This document shows positions 27,401-39,675 of a DNA stretch of 64,000 nucleotides, piece after piece; the first letter of the stretch is position 1; each line of letters opens with the position of its first letter. The stretch spans positions 248,001-312,000 of the forward strand of contig RQOL01000524.1 in NCBI GenBank assembly GCA_013076295.1. The letters run 5' to 3'. Made by a program: the position numbers and the translations under genes. A model generated the notes under the pieces. The model was not told where the DNA came from and made no database searches. It was given only the letters and a program-made list of their open reading frames with translations. Source of the stretch: Sanderia malayensis (Eukaryota > Cnidaria > Scyphozoa > Semaeostomeae > Pelagiidae).

Positions 27401-28981
27401 AATGAATGTTAATGTTACTGAAAAAGTAACTAAAAGTGTATAACAATTTGTTCTCGCTGAATTGACGTGAAACCATGCGCAAGTTTTGGGAATGAATGTT
27501 AATTTTGATTAGTGTAAGTTGCGGGAATAAAAGTTAATTTTTGTTGGTGTAAATTGTGGGAATGAGTGTTATCTTTTATTAGTATAAATTGTGGAAATGA
27601 ATGTTAATATTACTAAAAAAAGTAACTAAAAGTGTATAACAATTTGTTCTCGCTGAATTGACGTGGAATCATGCGCAAATTGTGGGAATGAATCCTAATT
27701 TTGATTAGTGTAAGTTGCGGGAATAAAAGCTAGTTTTTATTAGTGTAAATTGTGGGAGGGAAAATTAATTTTTATTGGTGTAAATTGTGGGAATGAGTGT
27801 TATCTTCTATTAGTGTAAATAGCGGGAAGGAATGTTAATATTACTGAAAAAAGTAACTAATAGTGTATAACAATTTGTTCTCCCTGAAAATGACATCGAA
27901 TCATGCGCAAATTGTGGGAATGAATCCTAATCTTGCTTAGTGTAAGTTGCGGGAATAAAAATTAATTTTTATTGGTGCAAATTGTGGGAATGAAAGTTAA
28001 TTTTTATTAGTGTAAATTGTGGGAATGAGTGTTATCTTTTATTATTGTACATTGTGGGAATGAATGTTAACATAACTGAAAAAAGTAACTAAAAGTGTAT
28101 AGCAATATGTTGTGGCTGAATTGACGTGGAATCATGCGCAAATTGTGGGAATGAATCTAAATAAATTGTAGGAATGAATGTTAATATTACTCAAAAAGTA
28201 ACTAAAAGAGTATAACAATTTGTTTTCGCTGAATTGACGTGGAATCTTGCGCAAATTGTGGGAATGAATACTAATTTTAATTACTGTAAGTTGCGGGAAT
28301 AAAAGTTAATTTTTATTAGTGTAAATTGTGGGAATGAATGTTAATATTACTAAAAAAAGTAACTAAAAGTGTATAACAATTTGTTCTCGCTGAATTGACG
28401 TGGAATCATGCGCAAATTGTGGGAATGAATGTTAATTTTGATTATTGAAAGTTGCGAAATAAAAGTTAATTTTTATTGGTGTAAATTGTGGGAATGAGTG
28501 TAATTTTTTATTAGTGTAAATTGTGGGAATGAATGTTAATGTTACTGAAAAAGTAACTAAAAGTGTATAACAATTTGTTCTCGCTGAATTGACGTGGAAT
28601 CATGCGCAATTTGTGGGAATAAATGTTAATTTTGATTATTGAAAGTTGCGGAAATAAAAGTTAATTTTTATTGGTGTAAATTGTGGGAATGAGTGTAATT
28701 TTTTATTACTGTAAATTGTGGGAATGAATGTCAATTTTACTGAAAAAAGTAACTAAAAGTGCATAACAATTTGTTCTCGCTGAATTGACATGGAATCATG
28801 CGCAAATTGTGGGAATGAATCCTGAAATTTATTAGTGTAAATTGTGGGAGGGAAAATTAATTTTTATTCGTGTAAATTGTGGGAATGAGTGTTATTATTT
28901 ATTAGTGTAAATTGTGGGAATGAATTTTAATGTTACTGAAAAAGTAACTAAAAGTGTATAACAATTGGTTCTCGCTGAATT

Positions 28982-29290
28982 AAAAATAATAATAATAATA
29001 ATAATAATAATAACTAGGTTTTACCCACAGTTCTCTACTGACATAACCCTGTTATGTGCAGCTTGCTCAACTGTGAACAATGTACAAAACAATTGTCAAA
29101 TACAATTCAATAAAACAAATAGTATCTTTAGTTGGTGTAACTTGTTTTTTCTATTTCACGAAATTAAAAACAATATAAAACTCTTTATCGACATATTTAC
29201 ATATTTAGTTTGTTATAAACATTGGCAAGGTTTGTTGTCATTAAAAACGATTTTAGCTTAGTCGTGATATTCGAATTGTTTGTGATGTTA
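28982..29290 (-). mobile_element. Short retroelement-like insertion with (AAT)n end
   Basis: About 309 bp of sequence unlike the satellite splits one linker. The left flank ends GCTGAATT and the right flank resumes GAATTGACGTG, so GAATT (28977-28981 and 29291-29295) is a 5 bp target-site duplication. The left end is (AAT)9, that is an (ATT)n tail if the element is read on the minus strand. A microsatellite tail plus a short duplication fits a 5'-truncated non-LTR retrotransposon or a SINE. I see no terminal inverted repeats. I could not recognise a tRNA-type A/B box with confidence, and no family name is supported. A 98-codon plus-strand frame starting in the flanking satellite is a chance frame with a poly-Ile stretch from the microsatellite. 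Confidence 0.6.
28985..29011. repeat. (AAT)9 microsatellite
   Basis: Nine perfect AAT triplets directly inside the left edge of the insertion, interpreted as the 3' tail of a minus-strand retroelement. Confidence 0.95.
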
Positions 29291-30840
29291 GAATTGACGT
29301 GAAATCATGCGCAATTTGTGGGAATGAATGTTAATTTTGATTAGTTAAATTGTGGGAGGGAAAATTAATATTTTTTCGTGTAAATTGTGGGAATGAGTGT
29401 TATTATTTATTAGTGTAAATTGTGGGAATGAATGTTAATGTTACTGAAAAAGTAACTAAAAGTGTATAACAATTTGTTCTCGCTGAATTGACGTGAAACC
29501 ATGCGCAAGTTGTGGGAATGATTGTTAATTTTGATTAGTGTAAGTTGCGGGAATAAAAGTTAATTTTTGTTGGTGTAAATTGTGGGAATGAGTGCTATCT
29601 TTTATTAGTATAAATTGTGGAAATGAATGTTAATATTACTGAAAAAAGTAACTAAAAGGGTATAACTATTTGTTTTCGCTGAATTGACGTGGAATCATGC
29701 GCAAATTGTGGGAATGAATGTTAATTTTGATTAATGTAAGTTGCGGGAATAAAACTTGATTTTTATTGGTGTAAATTGTGGGAGGGAAAATTAATTTTTA
29801 TTCGTGTAAATTGTGGAAATGAGTGTTATGTTTTATTCGTGTAAATTGTGGGAATGAATGTTAATATTACTGAAAGAAGTAACTAAAAGTGTATAACAAT
29901 TTATTCTCGCTGAATTGACGTGGAATCATGCGCAAACTGTGGGAATGAATCCTAATTTAGATTAGTGTAAGTTCCGGGAATAAAAGTTATTTTTCATTGG
30001 TGTAATTTGTGGGAATGAGTGTAATCTTTTATTAGTGTAAATTGTGGGATTGAATGTTAATTTTACAGAAAAAAGTAACTATAATGTATAACAATTTGTT
30101 CTGGCTGAATTTACGTGGAATCATGCGCAAATTGTGGGAATGAATCCTAATTTTGATTAGTGTAAGTTGCGGGAATAAAAGCTAGTTTTTATTAGTGTAA
30201 ATTGTGGGAGGGAAAATTAATTTTTATTGGTGTAAATTGTGGGAATGAGTGTTATCTTCTATTAGTGTAAATAGTGGGAATGAATGTTAATATTACTGAA
30301 AAAAGTAACTAATAGTGTATAACAATTTGTTCTCCCTGAAAATGACATCGAATCATGCGCAAATTGTGGGAATGAATCCTAATCTTGCTTAGTGTAAGTT
30401 GCGGGAATAAAAATTAATTTTTATTGGTGCAAATTGTGGGAATGAAAGTTAATTTTTATTAGTGTAAATTGTGGGAATGAGTGTTATCTTTTATTATTGT
30501 ACATTGTGGGAATGCATGTTAACATAACTGAAAAAAGTAACTAAAAGTGTATAGCAATATGTTGTGGCTGAATTGACGTGGAATCATGCGCAAATTGTGG
30601 GAATGAATCTAAATAAATTGTAGGAATGAATGTTAATATTACTCAAAAAAATAACTAAATGTGTATAACAATTTGTTTTCGCTGAATTGACATGAATCAT
30701 GCGCAAATTGTGGGGATGAATCCTAATTTTGATTAGTGTAAGTTGCGGGAATAAAAGTTGATTTTTATTGGTGTAAATTGTGGGAGGGAAAATTAATTTT
30801 TATTCGTGTAAATTGTGGGAATGAGTTTTATCTTTTATTA

Positions 30841-32190
30841 GTGTAAATTGTGGGAATGAATGTTAATGTTACTGAAAAAGTAACTAAAAGTGTATAACAA
30901 TTTGTTCTCGCTGAATTGACGTGGAATCATGCGCAATTTGTGGGAATGAATGTTAATTTTGATTAGAGTAAGTTGCGGGAAAAAATGTTAATATTACTGA
31001 AAAAAGTAACTAAAAGAGTATAACAATTTGTTTTCGCTAAATTGACGTGGAATCTTGCGCAAATTGTGGGAATGAATACTAATTTTAATTAGTGTAAGTT
31101 GCGGGAATAAAAGTTAATTTTTATTAGTGTAAATTGTGGGAATGAATGTTAATATTACTAAAAAAAGTAACTAAAAGTGTATAACAATTTGTTCTCGCTG
31201 AATTGACGTGGAATCATGCGCCAATTGTGGGAATGAATGTTAATTTTGATTATTGAAAGTTGCGGAAAAAAAAGTTAATTTTTATTGGTGTAAATTGTGG
31301 GAATGAGTGTAATTTTTTATTAGTGTAAATTGTGGGAATGAATGTTAATTTTACTGAAAAAAGTAACTAAAAGTGCATAACAATTTGTTCTCGCTGAATT
31401 GACACGGAATCATGCGCAAATTGTGGGAATGAATCCTGAAATTTATTCGTGTAAGTTGCAGGAATAAAAGTTAATTTTATTGGTCTAAATTATGGGAATG
31501 AATGTTATTATAACTGAAAAAAGTATCTAAAAGTGTATCACAATTTTTCTTCGCTGAATTGACGTGGAATCATGCGCAAACTGTGGGAATGAATCCTAAT
31601 TTTGATTAGTGTAAATTTCGGGAAAAAATGTTAATTTTCAATGGTATAAATTGTGGGAATGATTGTTATTGTAAATTGTGGGAATGAATGTTAATATTAC
31701 TGAAAGAAGTAACTAAAAGTGTATAACAATTTTTTCTCGCTGAATTGACGTGGAATCATGCGCAAACTGTGGGAATGAATCCTAATTTTGATTAGTGTAA
31801 GTTGCGGGAATAAAAGTTATTTTTTATTGGTGTAAATTGTGGGAATGAGTGTAATCTTTTATTAGTGTAAATTGTGGGATTGACTGTAAATTTTACTGAA
31901 AAAAGTAACTATAATGTATAACAATTTGTTCTGCCTGAATTTTCGTGGAATCATGCGCAAATTGTGGGAATGAATCCTAATTTTGATTAGTGTAAGTTGC
32001 GGGAATAAAAGTTAGTTTTTATTAGTGTAAATTGCGGGAATGATGGGTAAATTTTATTAGTGTAAATTGTGGGAATTAGTGTTATCTTTTATTAATGTAA
32101 ATTGTGGGAATGAATGTTAATATTAATGAAAAAGTAACTAAAAGAGTATAACAATTTGCTTTCGCTGAATTGACGTGGAATCATGCGCAA
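30841..32190 (+). repeat. Segmental satellite duplication, 3155 bp offset, left copy
   Basis: This segment is repeated at about 33996-35345 with an offset of 3155-3156 bp. It includes the unusual units CTGAAATTTATTCGTG with GTTGCAGGAATAAAAG, and GTATCACAATTTTTCTTCG. The right edge is placed where the copies part (AATTTGTGGG against AAACTGTGGG) and is approximate. Confidence 0.75.
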
Positions 32191-33995
32191 TTTGTGGGAA
32201 TGAATGTTATTTTTGATTAGTGTAAGTTGCGGGAATAAAAGTTGATTTTTATTGGTATAAATTGTGGGAATGAATGTTATCTTTATTATTGCAAATTGTG
32301 GGAATGAATGTTAATATTTCTGAAAAAAGTAACTAAAAGGGTATAACAATTTGTTCTCGCTGAATGGACGTGGAATCATACGCAAATTGTGGGAATGAAT
32401 CCTAATTTTGATTAGTGTAAGTTGCGGGAAAAAAAGTTGATTTTTATTGGTGTAAATTGCGGGATAGATGGGTAAATTTTATTAGTGTAAATTGTGGGAA
32501 TTAGTGTTATCTTTTATTAATGTAAATTGTGGGAATGAATGTTAATATTAATGAAAAAGTAACTAAAAGAGTATAACAATTTGCTTTCGCTGAATTGACG
32601 TGGAATCATGCGCAAACTGTGGGAATGAATCCTAATTTTGATTAGTGTAAATTTCGGGAAAAAAAGTTAATTTTCAATGGTATAAATTGTGGGAATGATT
32701 GTTATTGTAAATTGTGGGAATGAATGTTAATATTACTGAAAGAAGTAACTAAAAGTGTATAACAATTTTTTCTCGCTGAATTGACGTGGAATCATGCGCA
32801 AACTGTGGGAATGAATCCTAATTTTGATTAGTGTAAGTTGCGGGAATAAAAGTTATTTTTTATTGGTGTAAATTGTGGGAATGAGTGTAATCTTTTATTA
32901 GTGTAAATTGTGGGATTGACTGTAAATTTTACTGAAAAAGTAACTATAATGTATAACAATTTGTTCTGCCTGAATTTTCGTGGAATCATGCGCAAATTGT
33001 GGGAATGAATCCTAATTTGATTAGTGTAAGTTGCGGGAATAAAAGTTAGTTTTTATTAGTGTAAATTGCGGGAATGATGGGTAAATTTTATTAGTGTAAT
33101 TGTGGGAATTAGTGTTATCTTTTATTAATGTAAATTGTGGGAATGAATGTTAACATTAATGAAAAAGTAACTAAAAGAGTATAACAATTTGCTTCGCTGA
33201 ATTGACGTGGAATCATGCGCAAACTGTGGGAATGAATCCTAATTTTGATTAGTGTAAATTTCGGGAAAAAAGTTATTTTCATTGGTATAAATTGTGGGAA
33301 TGAATGTTATTGTAAATTGTGGGAATGATGTTAATATTACTGAAAGAAGTAACTAAAAGTGTATAACAATTTTTTCTCGTTGAATTTGACGTGGAATCAT
33401 GCGCAAACTGTGGGAATGAATCCTAATTTTGATTAGTGTAAGTTGCGGGAATAAAAGTTATTTTTTATTGGTGTAAATTGTGGAATGAGTGTAATCTTTT
33501 ATTAGTGTAAATTGTGGATTGACTGTAAATTTTACTGAAAAAAGTAACTATAATGTATAACAATTTGTTCTGCCTGAATTTTCGTGGAATCATGCGCAAA
33601 TTGTGGGAATGAATCCTAATTTGATTAGTGTAAGTTGCGGAATAAAAGTTAGTTTTTATTAGTGTAAATTGTGGAATGCATGTTTATATGACTGAAAAAA
33701 GAACTACAAGTGTATCAATTTGTTCTCGCTGAATTGACCTGAAATCATGCGCAATTTGTGGGATGAATGTTAATTTTGATTAGTGTAAATTGTGGAGAGA
33801 AATTAATTTTATTCGTGTAATTGTGGGAATGAGTGTTATTTTATTAGTGTAAATTTGTGGGAATGAATGTTAATGTTACTGAAAAAGTAACTAAAAGTGT
33901 ATAACAATTTGTTCTCGCTGAATTGACGTGAAACCATGCGCAAGTTTTGGGAATGAATGTTTGTAAGTTGCGGGAATAAAAGTTAATTTTTGTTG

Positions 33996-35345
33996 GTGTA
34001 AATTGTGGGAATGAATGTTAATGTTACTGAAAAAGTAACTAAAAGTGTATAACAATTCGTTCTCGCTGAATTGACGTGGAATCATGCGCAATTTGTGGGA
34101 ATGAATGTTAATTTTGATTAGAGTAAGTTGCGGGAAAAAATGTTAATATTACTGAAAAAAGTAACTAAAAGAGTATAACAATTTGTTTTCGCTGAATTGA
34201 CGTGGAATCTTGCGCAAATTGTGGGAATGAATACTAATTTTAATTAGTGTAAGTTGCGGGAATAAAAGTTAATTTTTATTAGTGTAAATTGTGGGAATGA
34301 ATGTTAATATTACTGAAAAAAGTAACTAAAAGTGTATAACAATTTGTTCTCGCTGAATTGACGTGGAATCATGCGCAAATTGTGGGAATGAATGTTAATT
34401 TTGATTATTGAAAGTTGCGGAAATAAAAGTTAATTTTTATTGGTGTAAATTGTGGGAATGAGTGTAATTTTTTATTAGTGTAAATTGTGGGAATGAATGT
34501 TAATTTTACTGAAAAAAGTAACTAAAAGTGCATAACAATTTGTTCTCGCTGAATTGACACGGAATCATGCGCAAATTGTGGGAATGAATCCTGAAATTTA
34601 TTCGTGTAAGTTGCAGGAATAAAAGTTAATTTTTATTGGTCTAAATTATGGGAATGAATGTTATTATAACTGAAAAAAGTATCTAAAAGTGTATCACAAT
34701 TTTTCTTCGCTGAATTGACGTGGAATCATGCGCAAACTGTGGGAATGAATCCTAATTTTGATTAGTGTAAATTTCGGGAAAAAAAGTTAATTTTCAATGG
34801 TATAAATTGTGGGAATGATTGTTATTGTAAATTGTGGGAATGAATGTTAATATTACTGAAAGAAGTAACTAAAAGTGTATAACAATTTTTTCTCGCTGAA
34901 TTGACGTGGAATCATGCGCAAACTGTGGGAATGAATCCTAATTTTGATTAGTGTAAGTTGCGGGAATAAAAGTTATTTTTTATTGGTGTAAATTGTGGGA
35001 ATGAGTGTAATCTTTTATTAGTGTAAATTGTGGGATTGACTGTAAATTTTACTGAAAAAAGTAACTATAATGTATAACAATTTGTTCTGCCTGAATTTTC
35101 GTGGAATCATGCGCAAATTGTGGGAATGAATCCTAATTTTGATTAGTGTAAGTTGCGGGAATAAAAGTTAGTTTTTATTAGTGTAAATTGCGGGAATGAT
35201 GGGTAAATTTTATTAGTGTAAATTGTGGGAATTAGTGTTATCTTTTATTAATGTAAATTGTGGGAATGAATGTTAACATTAATGAAAAAGTAACTAAAAG
35301 AGTATAACAATTTGCTTTCGCTGAATTGACGTGGAATCATGCGCA
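33996..35345 (+). repeat. Segmental satellite duplication, 3155 bp offset, right copy
   Basis: Partner of the segment at about 30841-32190, with the same order of variant units and only sparse differences by eye. Its left edge follows directly on the region rich in one-base deletions. Confidence 0.75.
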
Positions 35346-37310
35346 AACTGTGGGAACGAATCCTAATTTTGATTAGTGTAAATTTCGGGAAAAAAAGTTA
35401 ATTTTCATTGGTTTAAATTGTGGGAATGAATGTTATTGTAAATTGTGGGAATGAATGTTAATATTACTGAAAGAAGTAACTAAAAGTGTATAACAATTTT
35501 TTCTCGTTGAATTGACGTGGAATCATGCGCAAACTGTGGGAATGAATCCTAATTTTGATTAGTGTAAGTTGCGGGAATAAAAGTTATTTTTTATTGGTGT
35601 AAATTGTGGGAATGAGTGTAATCTTTTATTAGTGTAAATTGTGGGATTGACTGTAAATTTTACTGAAAAAAATAACTATAATGTATAACAATTTGTTCTG
35701 CCTGAATTTTCGTGGAATCATGCGCAAATTGTGGGAATGAATCCTAATTTTGATTAGTGTAAGTTGCGGGAATAAAAGTTAGTTTTTATTAGTGTAAATT
35801 GTGGGAATGCATGTTTATATGACTGAAAAAAGAAACTACAAGTGTATAACAATTTGTTCTCGCTGAATTGACCTGAAATCATGCGCAATTTGTGGGAATG
35901 AATGTTAATTTTGATTAGTGTAAATTGTGGGAGAGAAAATTAATTTTTATTCGTGTAAATTGTGGGAATGAGTGTTATCTTTTATTAGTGTAAATTGTGG
36001 GAATGAATGTTAATGTTACTGAAAAAGTAACTAAAAGTGTATAACAATTTGTTCTCGCTGAATTGACGTGAAACCATGCGCAAGTTTTGGGAATGAATGT
36101 TTGTAAGTTGCGGGAATAAAAGTTAATTTTTGTTGGTGTAAATTGTGGGAATGAGTGTTATCTTTTATTAGTATAAATTGTGGAAATGAATGTTAATATT
36201 ACTGAAAAAAGTAACTAAAAGGGTATAACATTTGTTTTCGCTGAATTGACCTGGAATCATGCGCAAATTGTGGAATGAATGTTAATTTTGATTAATATAA
36301 GTTGCGGGAATAAAACTTGATTTTTATTGGTGTAAATTGTGGGAGGGAAAATTAATTTTTATTCGTGTAAATTGTGGGAATGAGTGTTATCTTTTATTCG
36401 CGTAAATTGTGGGAATGAATGTTAATATTACTGAAAAAGTAACTAAAAGTGTATAACAATTTGTTCTCGCTGAAATGACGTGAAATCATGCGCAATTTGT
36501 GGGAATGAATGTTAATTTTGATTAGTGTAAATTGTGGAAGGGAAAATTAATTTTTATTCGTGTAAATTGTGGGAATGAGTGTTATCTTTTATTAGTGTAA
36601 ATTGTGGGTATGAATGTTAATGTTACTGAAAAAGTAACTAAAAGTGTATAACAATTTGTTCTCGCTGAATTGACGTGGAATCATGCGCAATTTGTGGGAA
36701 AAATTTTAATTTTGATTATTGAAAGTTGCGGAAATAAAAGTTAATTTTTATTGGTGTAAATTGTGGGAATGAATGTAATTTTTTATTACTGTAAATTGTT
36801 GGAATGAATGTCAATTTTACTGAAAAAAGTAACTAAAAGTGCATAACAATTTGTTCTCGCTGAATTGACATGGAATCATGCGCAAATTGTGGGAATGAAT
36901 CCTGAAATTTATTAGTGTAAGTTGCGGGAAAAAAAGTTGATTTTTATTGGTGTAAATTGAGGGAATGATAGGTAAATTTTATTAGTGTAAATTGTGGAAT
37001 TAGTGTTATCTTTTATTAGTGTAAATTGTGGGAATGAATGTTAATATTACTGAAAAAGTAACTAAAAGTGTATAACAATTTGTTCTCGCTGAATTGACGT
37101 GAAATCATGCGCAATTTGTGGGAATGAATGTTAATTTTGATGAGTGTAAATTGTGGGAGGGAAAATTAATTTTTATTCGTGTAAATTGTGGGAATGAGTG
37201 TTATCTTTTATTAGTGTAAATTGTGGGAATGAATGTTAATGTTACTGAAAAAGTAACTAAAAGTGTATAACAATTTGTTCTCGCTGAATTGACGTGAAAC
37301 CATGCGCAAG
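35290..37310 (+). repeat. Segmental satellite duplication, ~2370 bp offset, left copy
   Basis: About 2 kb that recurs at about 37661-39675. A rare junction GTGGGAATGCATG followed by TTATATGACTG occurs at 35801 and 38169, which fixes the offset at 2368 bp. Edges are approximate. Confidence 0.7.
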
Positions 37311-37660
37311 TTGTGGGAATGAATTAATTTTGATTAGTGTAAGTTGCGGGAATAAAAGTTATTTTTTATTGGTGTAAATTGTGGGAATGAGTGTTATCTT
37401 TTATTAGTGTAAATTGTGGATGATGTAATATTACTGAAAAAAGTAACTATAATGTATAACAATTTGTTCGCTGAATTCGTGGAATCATGCGCAAATTGTG
37501 GGAATGAATCCTAATTTTGATTAGTGTAAGTTGCGGGAATAAAAGTTAGTTTTTATTAGTGTAAATTGCGGGAAGGATGTAAATTTTATTAGTGTAAATT
37601 GTGGAATAGTGTTATCTTTTTTAATGTAAATTGTGGGAATGAATGTTAAATAATGAAAAA

Positions 37661-39675
37661 GTAACTAAAAGAGTATAACAATTTGCTTTCGCTGAATTGA
37701 CGTGGAATCATGCGCAAACTGTGGGAACGAATCCTAATTTTGATTAGTGTAAATTTCGGGAAAAAAGTTAATTTTCATTGGTTTAAATTGTGGGAATGAA
37801 TGTTATTGTAAATTGTGGGAATGAATGTTAATTACTGAAAGAAGTAACTAAAAGTGTATAACAATTTTTCTCGTTGAATTGACGTGGAATCATGCGCAAA
37901 CTGTGGGAATGAATCCTAATTTTGATTAGTGTAAGTTGCGGGAATAAAAGTTATTTTTTATTGGTGTAAATTGTGGGAATGAGTGTAATCTTTTATTAGT
38001 GTAAATTGTGGGATTGACTGTAAATTTTACTGAAAAAAAGTAACTATAATGTATAACAATTTGTTCTGCCTGAATTTTCGTGGAATCATGCGCAAATTGT
38101 GGGAATGAATCCTAATTTTGATTAGTGTAAGTTGCGGGAATAAAAGTTAGTTTTTATTAGTGTAAATTGTGGGAATGCATGTTTATATGACTGAAAAAAG
38201 AAACTACAAGTGTATAACAATTTTTCTCGCTGAATTGACCTGAAATCATGCGCAATTTGTGGGAATGAATGTTAATTTTGATTAGTGTAAATTGTGGGAG
38301 AGAAAATTAATTTTTATTCGTGTAAATTGTGGGAATGAGTGTTATCTTTTATTAGTGTAAATTGTGGGAATGAATGTTAATGTTACTGAAAAAGTAACTA
38401 AAAGTGTATAACAATTTGTTCTCGCTGAATTGACGTGAAACCATGCGCAAGTTTTGGGAATGAATGTTTGTAAGTTGCGGGAATAAAAGTTAATTTTTGT
38501 TGGTGTAAATTGTGGGAATGAGTGTTATCTTTTATTAGTATAAATTGTGGAAATGAATGTTAATATTACTGAAAAAAGTAACTAAAAGGGTATAACATTT
38601 TGTTTTCGCTGAATTGACCTGGAATCATGCGCAAATTGTGGGAATGAATGTTAATTTTGATTAATATAAGTTGCGGGAATAAAACTTGATTTTTATTGGT
38701 GTAAATTGTGGGAGGGAAAATTAATTTTTATTCGTGTAAATTGTGGGAATGAGTGTTATCTTTTATTCGCGTAAATTGTGGAATGAATGTTAATATTACT
38801 GAAAAAGTAACTAAAAGTGTATAACAATTTGTTCTCGCTGAATGACGTGAAATCATGCGCAATTTGTGGGAATGAATGTTAATTTTGATTAGTGTAAATT
38901 GTGGAAGGGAAAATTAATTTTTATTCGTGTAAATTGTGGGAATGAGTGTTATCTTTTATTAGTGTAAATTGTGGGTATGAATGTTAATGTTACTGAAAAA
39001 GTAACTAAAAGTGTATAACAATTTGTTCTCGCTGAATTGACGTGGAATCATGCGCAATTTGTGGGAAAAATTTTAATTTTGATTATTGAAAGTTGCGGAA
39101 ATAAAAGTTAATTTTTATGGTGTAAATTGTGGGAATGAATGTATTTTTATTACTGTAAATTGTTGGAATGAATGTCAATTTTACTGAAAAAAGTAACTAA
39201 AAGTGCATAACAATTTGTTCTCGCTGAATTGACATGGAATCATGCGCAAATTGTGGGAATGAATCCTGAAATTTTATTAGTGTAAGTTGCGGGAAAAAAA
39301 GTTGATTTTTATTGGTGTAAATTGAGGGAATGATAGGTAAATTTTATTAGTGTAAATTGTGGGAATTAGTGTTATCTTTTATTAGTGTAAATTGTGGGAA
39401 TGAATGTTAATATTACTGAAAAAGTAACTAAAAGTGTATAACAATTTGTTCTCGCTGAATTGACGTGAAATCATGCGCAATTTGTGGAATGAATGTTAAT
39501 TTTGATGAGTGTAAATTGTGGAGGGAAAATTAATTTTTATTCGTGTAAATTGTGGGAATGAGTGTTATCTTTTATTAGTGTAAATTGTGGAATGAATGTT
39601 AATGTTACTGAAAAAGTAACTAAAAGTGTATAACAATTTGTTCTCGCTGAATTGACGTGAAACCATGCGCAAGTT
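37661..39675 (+). repeat. Segmental satellite duplication, ~2370 bp offset, right copy
   Basis: Partner of about 35290-37310. It has the same rare GTGGGAATGCATG junction and the same following units, with scattered one-base length differences that make the offset drift between 2366 and 2371 bp. Confidence 0.7.

Larger units (their letters stand above)
1..28981. repeat. AT-rich satellite array, block I
   Basis: This block is continuous tandem satellite DNA. The basic monomer is about 35 bp with the core GTGTAAATTGTGGGAATGA followed by a T-rich tail ending in TTTTTATT. Two to six monomers alternate with a conserved linker that reads TAACTAAAAGTGTATAACAA, then a TTGTTCTCGCTG segment, then CTGAATTGACGTGGAATCAT. 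The composite unit is usually 170-240 bp, but its monomer number varies. The plus strand is very poor in C (the row at 541-600 has about 16 G and 1 C). No open frame exceeds about 70 codons, and the frames that exist are translations of the repeat. The organisation is typical of heterochromatic satellite, possibly pericentromeric, but position on the chromosome cannot be seen. Confidence 0.97.
23158..29879 (+). repeat. Higher-order repeat, long form, copy 4 (interrupted)
   Basis: A block of 6722 bp between landmark units at 23158 and 29880. It begins like the block at 15724 and includes the inverted-monomer hairpin at 24423. Near its right end it is interrupted by the non-satellite insertion at 28982-29290. 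Without the insertion and its 5 bp duplication it would be about 6.4 kb. Confidence 0.75.

Noticed and set aside
28965..29261. 98-codon plus-strand frame across the first insertion
   Set aside because: It starts in satellite sequence, runs through the AAT microsatellite as poly-Ile and shows no recognisable domain. It is a chance frame.
29250..29290. tRNA-type B box in the first insertion (ATTCGAAT on either strand)
   Set aside because: Only a short core resembles the box, no A box is found at the right distance, and AT-rich sequence gives such matches easily.
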